Below are positions 59,049 to 64,000 of a stretch of 64,000 bases of DNA, piece by piece (position 1 is the stretch's first letter; the number at the start of each line of letters is the position of its first letter). The notes below the pieces were generated by a model that ran no database searches, was not told where the DNA came from, and worked only from the letters and a program-made list of their open reading frames with translations. The DNA is taken from contig NZ_SCOL01000001.1 in assembly GCF_005503015.1 (NCBI RefSeq), positions 992,001 through 1,056,000 on the forward strand, in the 5' to 3' direction. The DNA comes from Bacillus sp. E(2018) (GTDB lineage Bacteria; Bacillota; Bacilli; Bacillales; Fictibacillaceae). The position numbers were made by a program, and so were the translations under genes.

Positions 59049-59663
59049 CTATCTCTCTTCTAAGTCTTTTGCAGTAGCACTTAATTCTACATCTTTCTCA
59101 TCTTTTAACGTTCCGAATAAAACATCTATAAAAGGAGTTGACACCCCATACCAATAGTTCTCGTTCTTGTAATGATGTAAGGTATGTGTTTTTTTAATCC
59201 ACTTACCAAATCTGGTTTTGGGCTTTAGCGGACGGTGAGCCACATAATGTTTCCATTCATAGATGAAAAACATAAACAGAAGACCGCTAGCAAAAGACAA
59301 TGTGTATGGGATGGATCGTGTGATAAGAAAAAGAAGAGTGGATAAAAGAAAGAGGCTAGGAGCGCTATACCATATGGGCAGAAACAATAACTTTAATTCA
59401 TTAGGCTTTTTGTGATGGTCGTAATGCAATCTTTTTATCAATATGAACAAAAATGTATTTTTAGGTGCTTTAATATGAAAGAAAAAACGATGTGTGAGGT
59501 ATTCGCTGAACATGTAAATTAAAATACCTAGTGGAAAGAAAAGTAGAACTGTTGTCGTAATGTTCAACGTAAACAGAAAGCAGATTATTAAGAAGAAAAT
59601 TATCATCATAACTAATATATCAAAATGCAAGAAAAAATCTCGATATATTCCTTTACTCTTCAT
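59049..59663 (-). CDS. fatty acid hydroxylase / sterol desaturase family membrane protein
   Basis: 204 residues from the ATG at 59663, after GGAGG; a start at 59678 is upstream of that site. Four His boxes, HRFFFH, HYDHH, HYVAHR and HTLHHY, bind a di-iron centre, and four membrane segments are visible. These enzymes add a hydroxyl or double bond to a fatty acyl or lipid chain. It overlaps the upstream GntR regulator gene by 11 bases, so the two are one operon and the regulator controls it. Lipid substrate unknown. Confidence 0.86.
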   Translation of the reverse strand: MKSKGIYRDFFLHFDILVMMIIFFLIICFLFTLNITTTVLLFFPLGILIYMFSEYLTHRFFFHIKAPKNTFLFILIKRLHYDHHKKPNELKLLFLPIWYSAPSLFLLSTLLFLITRSIPYTLSFASGLLFMFFIYEWKHYVAHRPLKPKTRFGKWIKKTHTLHHYKNENYWYGVSTPFIDVLFGTLKDEKDVELSATAKDLEER

Positions 59664-60351
59664 TGTTCTTTCCTCCATTCATTTTGTTCTTCCAAAGATT
59701 TAGACTATCTTCCATCATGGATTGCGTTATCTTTTCAGTTTCTTCAAGGTCACCGGTTAATATTGATTCCAAAAGGGCTACATAATACTGTTTAGAAAAA
59801 GATCGAGAAGATGAATCGTTGAAGTATTTGAGTGCCATTCTATAATAAACATCTTTAAAGCTATTCAGGATCAGGCGATAGATCGGGTTAGGAGATAATT
59901 GAGCCATATCTTGCTGCAGATGATAATCAAAAATGGCATATGAATCTGGTTCATCTTTCAATTCATCCAGAGATGAAAACAAAGATATTAGTTTTACCCG
60001 GTTGTGCTTCACCCCATCTTTTATATATGTTGGGGTTAAAGAGACCCTAAGTTCAAGCATATACACGATAAACTCATCAGGAATTTCGTCTTGCAGTTGA
60101 AGAATATTGACGATCGTCATTAAGTTTCCTTGTTTCCAATAATCATTTACCGTGGCTGGCATTCCCTTATGAAAAACGATCCAGCCATCCCGCTCTAATC
60201 GTTGCAAAGCCTCTCTAATTGTTGGTCTTCCTACATTATAAAGTGATGATAAATCTCTTTCAGATGGAATTGATTCATGTATGCCTATTTTTCCTTGTAG
60301 AATGGATTGGATGATTTGTTGTCCAATCATTTCAGAAGAACGCTTTTCCAC
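59653..60351 (-). CDS. GntR family transcriptional regulator, FadR-like
   Basis: 232 residues, starting with GTG at 60351 after GAGGTG. Winged helix: IQSILQGKIGIHESIPSERD and LSSLYNVGRPTIREALQRLE; a C-terminal all-helical domain of about 150 residues resembles the FadR ligand domain (KLISLFSSLDELKD) rather than the Zn-binding FCD set. FadR-type proteins bind acyl-CoA and control fatty-acid genes. It overlaps the fatty acid hydroxylase gene and has two palindromes upstream, so it probably senses a lipid and represses this operon. Confidence 0.85.
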   Translation of the reverse strand: MEKRSSEMIGQQIIQSILQGKIGIHESIPSERDLSSLYNVGRPTIREALQRLERDGWIVFHKGMPATVNDYWKQGNLMTIVNILQLQDEIPDEFIVYMLELRVSLTPTYIKDGVKHNRVKLISLFSSLDELKDEPDSYAIFDYHLQQDMAQLSPNPIYRLILNSFKDVYYRMALKYFNDSSSRSFSKQYYVALLESILTGDLEETEKITQSMMEDSLNLWKNKMNGGKNNEE

Positions 60352-60373
60352 GGCAAGTTACACCTCATTCTTG

Positions 60374-60406
60374 TGGTAATACCAATTATCGATGCTGGTA
60401 TTACCA
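60374..60406. promoter_or_regulatory. two GntR-type operators
   Basis: TGGTAATACCA at 60374-60384 and TGGTATTACCA at 60396-60406 are perfect palindromes of the TGGT-N3-ACCA type used by FadR-subfamily GntR proteins, 22 bp apart centre to centre, directly upstream of the GntR start codon. Confidence 0.7.
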
Positions 60407-60462
60407 AATATATGAATGCAAATGATTTTCATGCCATTGGATGAAATTTATCATGATGCTAC

Positions 60463-60496
60463 AAACCGCCTGTCCTTAGATGCAGGTGGTTTTTGT
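60463..60496 (+). terminator. orphan terminator upstream of the ger operon
   Basis: ACCGCCTG at 60465-60472 pairs with CAGGTGGT at 60483-60490, followed by TTTTTG. No plus-strand gene precedes it in this intergenic region, so it may be an attenuator in the leader of the ger operon or end an unseen small RNA. Confidence 0.6.
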
Positions 60497-60579
60497 GTTT
60501 TACCATTTTCCTAATCTGTATAAAACAGAAGGCAGTTACAAAAGCTGAGAACATCAATTATTTAGAAGGAGGAAAAGAG

Positions 60580-62082
60580 ATGAGCCAGCAATTTTTCAAA
60601 AGAAAACGACACGATTCCACATCAACAACTGAAAATTATGACCATCTTCATGTATCCTCTGATCTAAAGACGAATGTAACAGAGATTAAGAACATTCTAG
60701 GAGAGAGTATCGATGTAAAAATCGTAGAGTTTTTAGAGATGCCTATTCCTTTTGGCATTTGTTACATCGAAGGATTAATCAACAAACAACAACTAGAATT
60801 ATCCATTATTGAACCTATAAAACGCACACAACTAGCAAATAAAAAGTTACAACCCAAAGAACTTATCCATCAAACGGAAGTTTCTGCAATGATAAGTCCT
60901 TGTCCTCATTTCGATCTAATCATTACACCCGTCTTAAAAGGACAGGTCATTATTTTTGTAGACGGGATGACCGAGGCATACGCTATTCCCCTTGAAACCT
61001 GGGAGACACGTGGTGTAGAAGAACCTGAAGCACAAACAATGGTAAGAGGACCACGTGAAGGATTTATTGAAACACTACAGACAAATACAACCTTGGTGAG
61101 ACGCCGAATCTCAAATCCTACTTTACGCTTTAAGCCATTCGAAGTAGGAAAAATAACGAAAACAACGATATTAGTTTCATACCTAGAAAGCCAGGTCGAT
61201 CAAGAAGTCTTACAAGAAGTGATAAAAAGGGTATCGAATCTAAACACTGACAAAATATTCGAAAGTGGAATGCTGGAAGAATTGATCGATGAGAACGGAT
61301 ACTCTCCGTTTCCTACTTTTCAATCTACAGAACGACCAGATGTAGCAGCTGCTGCGTTATCTGAAGGTAACGTTGTAATCATGTTCGAGGGTACACCGTT
61401 CGTCCTTATCACACCAACAACATTTATATCGTTTTTTCAAGCGGCTGAAGATTATTACCATCACTTTGATCTCTCAAGCTTCATTCGTGTGATTCGAGTT
61501 ATTTCTTTCATGATATCGTTAGCACTTCCAGCCGCTTATATTGCTGTCACCACCTTTCATCAAGAGTTAATTCCCACTAATCTTCTAGTCAGTTTAGCCG
61601 CTCAAAGGGAAGGTGTACCGTTTCCAGCTTTTGTTGAAGCACTCGTTATGGAAACAATCTTTGAAATCTTGCGTGAAGCGGGTATTCGAATGCCCCGTCC
61701 TATTGGTTCTGCTGTATCGATTGTAGGAGCGATTGTAATCGGTGAATCTGCGGTTGCTGCGGGCCTAGTTTCACCAGCAATTGTAATCGTCGTTTCATTG
61801 ACGGCAATTTCAAGCTTCGTTTCACCATATTATGGGTTTAGTGGTGCTGCACGTTTGCTTAGATTCGTACTAATGATTTTAGCTGCAACAACAGGCATCT
61901 TTGGCATGATTTTTTTCATGATTGGTCTGCTGATCCACCTATGTTCATTAACGTCCATGGGGAAACCTTACTTCTCACCGTTAGCACCGTTTCAATCTGG
62001 AAAACAAAAAGACAGTCTGTTGCGTCTTCCTTTATGGTGGACACAAACGAAGCTGCATAGAAAATGGGTAAAAAAATCATGA
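60580..62082 (+). CDS. spore germination protein, GerA family A subunit
   Basis: 500 residues from the ATG at 60580, after AGAAGGAGG. A large hydrophilic N-terminal domain (residues 1-270, with VDGMTEAYAIPLETWETRG) is followed by about five membrane segments and the conserved FPAFVEALVMETIFEILREA and PRPIGSAVSIVGAIVIG, typical of A subunits. With B and C subunits it forms a germinant receptor in the inner spore membrane that opens in response to nutrients. It is the first gene of the A-C-D-like-B operon; the C subunit starts in its last four bases. The ligand is unknown. Confidence 0.95.
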   Translation: MSQQFFKRKRHDSTSTTENYDHLHVSSDLKTNVTEIKNILGESIDVKIVEFLEMPIPFGICYIEGLINKQQLELSIIEPIKRTQLANKKLQPKELIHQTEVSAMISPCPHFDLIITPVLKGQVIIFVDGMTEAYAIPLETWETRGVEEPEAQTMVRGPREGFIETLQTNTTLVRRRISNPTLRFKPFEVGKITKTTILVSYLESQVDQEVLQEVIKRVSNLNTDKIFESGMLEELIDENGYSPFPTFQSTERPDVAAAALSEGNVVIMFEGTPFVLITPTTFISFFQAAEDYYHHFDLSSFIRVIRVISFMISLALPAAYIAVTTFHQELIPTNLLVSLAAQREGVPFPAFVEALVMETIFEILREAGIRMPRPIGSAVSIVGAIVIGESAVAAGLVSPAIVIVVSLTAISSFVSPYYGFSGAARLLRFVLMILAATTGIFGMIFFMIGLLIHLCSLTSMGKPYFSPLAPFQSGKQKDSLLRLPLWWTQTKLHRKWVKKS

Positions 62083-63290
62083 GAAGATGGAATATAGTTG
62101 CTGTAATCATCTCATTCTCATTAATACTATCTGGATGTGCTGGTCGAGTAGAACTCAATGAACTCCTAATCGTATCCTCTATTGGTGTGGACTATAAAAA
62201 GAATAAAACCATCGTTCATTTTCAAGTGGTGAATCCAGGAGGCACAGCAGGTGGGCAAGGTGGTGCCCCATCAGGAGGTTCTGGGGGAGCGGTATATACC
62301 TATACGGTAGAAGGTGAGACACTCTATGATGCCGTTGAAAAGGGAAGAAATATTTTGCCGAGAAAATTACTTTTTTCACATATTACAAGTGTTATTATTG
62401 GTGAAAAATATGCAAGAACAAAAGGTATAGCTCCATTATTTGATTTTATGGAGCGTAATCATGAAGTTCGGGATAATCTCATCATGTTTGTTGCGAAAAA
62501 TTCGACTGCGAAAGATATTCTTTCCATGTATACACCCATTTTTAAAAACCCTGGAGAGTCTTTAAAAAATAGAGTTAGGTTAGCTGCCACTTCCACAGGT
62601 ATATCTGAAGGAATTAAGGAAAAAGACGTTGTTCGATGGAGATATGGAGAATTTAGAGATCCCGTCATTCAAGGGGTAGAAATCGTGAAGATTAGTAATA
62701 GTCAAAGTGAGACGTCGAATCTAGAAGATATTAGTGCGAATGATAAGACTTATCGAATCTCAGGATTGGCTGTTTTCAACAAAGAAAAAATGGTGACATG
62801 GTTGAACAATGATCAGACCAGAGGCTGGTCTATTATCAATCAAAGAGTAAAGGACATCTTTATTTTGAGTCACAAATGTGATAGTCAAAAAGGTAATGTA
62901 GGATTTATGGTAAAAAGTGTAGACTCAAAAACAAAGGTCCTTTATAAGGATGGAAAATTAAAATATGTTGTAAATGTTAAAGGCAAAGCAATCTTACAAG
63001 AAGTGACATGTGCAGTCGATGTTGGTAATCCAAGGGCCCTGGTTGAGATGGAAAAACGAGTGAACGAGGAGTTAGCCAGCCATATAAAAAGCACGGTGAG
63101 AAAGGCGCAGAAAGAAAAAACGGATATTTTTGGTTTTGGGAAGATACTTTTCAATAAAAATCCTGAAGTCTGGAAGAAATACAAAGAAAATTGGCAAGAA
63201 GAGTTTTCCGATGTGGAATTAGAAACGAATGTGTCCATTAAACTTGAATCTGTAGGAGCGAGGGTGGAAACCATTCATGAGCAAAAATAA
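62079..63290 (+). CDS. spore germination protein, GerC family lipoprotein subunit
   Basis: 403 residues from the ATG at 62079, overlapping the A-subunit stop by four bases; an ATG at 62064 is an alternative start. Signal peptide and lipobox LILSGC with the lipidated Cys near residue 20. The rest is the extracellular GerC domain (VELNELLIVSSIGVDYKKNK, PRKLLFSHITSVIIGEKYA, MERNHEVRDNLIMFVA). It is anchored to the outer face of the spore inner membrane and stabilises the receptor. Overlaps the small D-like gene. Confidence 0.93.
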   Translation: MRRWNIVAVIISFSLILSGCAGRVELNELLIVSSIGVDYKKNKTIVHFQVVNPGGTAGGQGGAPSGGSGGAVYTYTVEGETLYDAVEKGRNILPRKLLFSHITSVIIGEKYARTKGIAPLFDFMERNHEVRDNLIMFVAKNSTAKDILSMYTPIFKNPGESLKNRVRLAATSTGISEGIKEKDVVRWRYGEFRDPVIQGVEIVKISNSQSETSNLEDISANDKTYRISGLAVFNKEKMVTWLNNDQTRGWSIINQRVKDIFILSHKCDSQKGNVGFMVKSVDSKTKVLYKDGKLKYVVNVKGKAILQEVTCAVDVGNPRALVEMEKRVNEELASHIKSTVRKAQKEKTDIFGFGKILFNKNPEVWKKYKENWQEEFSDVELETNVSIKLESVGARVETIHEQK

Positions 63291-63435
63291 ATCCTTTCGT
63301 GTTACGCTTACGACTTTTTGGATCTTTTCAATGATGAATTTGGCAACATTCCTCTCAAATAGACAATGGCTTCCTTTTTCTGAATGGATTGATGCTATAT
63401 ATGCACCACTATATAAACTGATGTTTGGAGGATAA
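63277..63435 (+). CDS. small membrane protein of the ger operon, D-subunit-like
   Basis: 52 residues, ATG at 63277 overlapping the end of the C-subunit gene by 14 bases and TAA at 63433-63435 just before the B subunit. Hydrophobic segments FRVTLTTFWIFSMMNLATF and the C-terminal half suggest one or two membrane spans. Some GerA-type operons in Bacillus carry a small D gene at a similar position. Position and overlap make it a likely receptor accessory; the assignment as D is inference. Confidence 0.65.
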   Translation: MSKNKSFRVTLTTFWIFSMMNLATFLSNRQWLPFSEWIDAIYAPLYKLMFGG

Positions 63436-63437
63436 AC

Positions 63438-64000
63438 ATGAACCATACTATAAATCGATGGCAGCTTGTTTTAATCGTAGTCAGTTTTATTATGGGAAGT
63501 TCTTTATTAATGGCACCAAACTTAACCGCCTTCTTTTCCGCTCAGGATGCATGGATATCCATGCTGATTGCGGTAGTGATTGGATTGATCTTGAATGTAA
63601 CTTGGATATTAATCTTAAAGCGGTACCAGTTTCGCTCAATCTTTCGAATAACCGAAGTCGCTGGGGGGAAAGTGCTTGGAACGATATTAAATATCATGAT
63701 CATCTTTTATGCTCTTCATTTAGCTTCCTATGTCGTTCGGAATCTTAGTAACTTTATGATTTCGAACGTCATTCCAGAATCAAGTCCATGGACCTTTCAG
63801 ATCATGATCATCTTACTTGCCGTGTATTCTTGCTTTTATGGATTAAACAACATTGGGCGTGTTAACGAATTTCTAACACCTTTTATGATACTCTTCTTTA
63901 TTAGTTCGTTAGCGCTTACTACAAATCAGTTTAGATTCGCACACCTGCAGCCATATTTTGAACAAGGGTTATTAAAAATATCTCAAGGCGCATACACGAC
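63438..64000 (+). CDS. spore germination protein, GerB family permease subunit (partial)
   Basis: The frame starts at ATG 63438, after GGAGG, and is open to the window end, giving about 187 residues of the usual 360-370. Membrane segments follow one another from residue 10 (LVLIVVSFIMGSSLLMAP), with VAGGKVLGTILNIMIIFYAL and GLNNIGRVNEFLTPFMILFF typical of B subunits, which belong to the amino-acid permease-like APC family. It is the nutrient-binding part of the germinant receptor together with A and C. The overlapping frame on the same strand at 63425-63748 is a shadow. Confidence 0.92.
   Translation, partial: MNHTINRWQLVLIVVSFIMGSSLLMAPNLTAFFSAQDAWISMLIAVVIGLILNVTWILILKRYQFRSIFRITEVAGGKVLGTILNIMIIFYALHLASYVVRNLSNFMISNVIPESSPWTFQIMIILLAVYSCFYGLNNIGRVNEFLTPFMILFFISSLALTTNQFRFAHLQPYFEQGLLKISQGAYT

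Noticed and set aside
63425..63748. 107-residue frame inside the GerB gene
   Set aside because: The other frame starting at 63438 gives a long permease with membrane segments and continues to the window end; this one is a shadow.

Overview
The window looks like chromosome of an endospore-forming Bacillaceae member of low G+C content. The evidence is a block syntenic with Bacillus (mrfA-mrfB-ypsA-gpsB-rnpB-rlmL, then an M32 carboxypeptidase, a CoA-binding protein and parE-parC), a GerA-type germinant receptor operon at the right edge, GGAGG-type ribosome binding sites, frequent TTG/GTG starts and many U-tailed terminators. The gene mix would fit Fictibacillus or a close relative, but the genus is inference only. 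I see no tRNA, prophage, insertion sequence or CRISPR array.

Layout. 1-4.4 kb: peptidoglycan-type LD-carboxypeptidase, bacterial nitric oxide synthase, a Nudix gene broken by an in-frame stop, a HIT protein and a GNAT. 4.4-5.6 kb: a guanine-type riboswitch with a visible antiterminator/terminator pair in front of an exported nucleosidase. 5.6-10.2 kb: MarR/MFS divergent pair with tandem operators, heme O synthase, and an ArsR regulator (apparently leaderless) with two YdcZ-type transporters. 10.2-15.7 kb: accessory region with AT-rich membrane proteins, a frameshifted DUF4176 relic, MarR-DUF3147, a helix-hairpin-helix protein, a GNAT-pentapeptide fusion split by a frameshift, an alpha/beta hydrolase and a P-loop kinase-like protein. 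15.8-20.1 kb: YtrA-type GntR regulator with a five-gene ABC transporter operon and its palindromic operator. 20.4-27.2 kb: a sigma factor with a SnoaL-like tail, a serine hydrolase, an antibiotic-kinase-like protein, and an ECF sigma/anti-sigma/membrane protein operon with its own ECF promoter. 27.2-39.4 kb: SgrR-like regulator and divergent MFS pump, small proteins, a berberine-bridge-type oxidoreductase, an FUSC exporter, a GNAT relic, a dihydrofolate reductase, a PP2C-like phosphatase and a cyclic-phosphate-processing receiver protein.

39.8-54 kb is the conserved core: DNA repair pair mrfAB (candidate LexA box in front), cell division protein GpsB, RNase P RNA, rRNA methyltransferase, M32 peptidase and topoisomerase IV (a weaker LexA-like site in front). 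54-60.4 kb: membrane hydrolase, DJ-1/PfpI protein, EcsC protein, amidase, cysteine dioxygenase, and a FadR-type GntR regulator with a fatty-acid-hydroxylase-like gene and two palindromic operators. 60.5 kb to the end: gerA-gerC-gerD-like-gerB germinant receptor operon, cut off inside the B subunit.

The least explained structures are a 21-bp-period repeat element present twice in opposite orientations (about 7.5 and 46.5 kb), a GC-rich self-complementary element after parC (54.0 kb), and the riboswitch/exported nucleosidase unit. Four degraded genes (Nudix, DUF4176, GNAT-pentapeptide, GNAT relic) show ongoing gene loss in the accessory parts. Several proteins too short for routine gene calling (43608-43700, 24596-24769, 46916-47095, 63277-63435) are annotated here.
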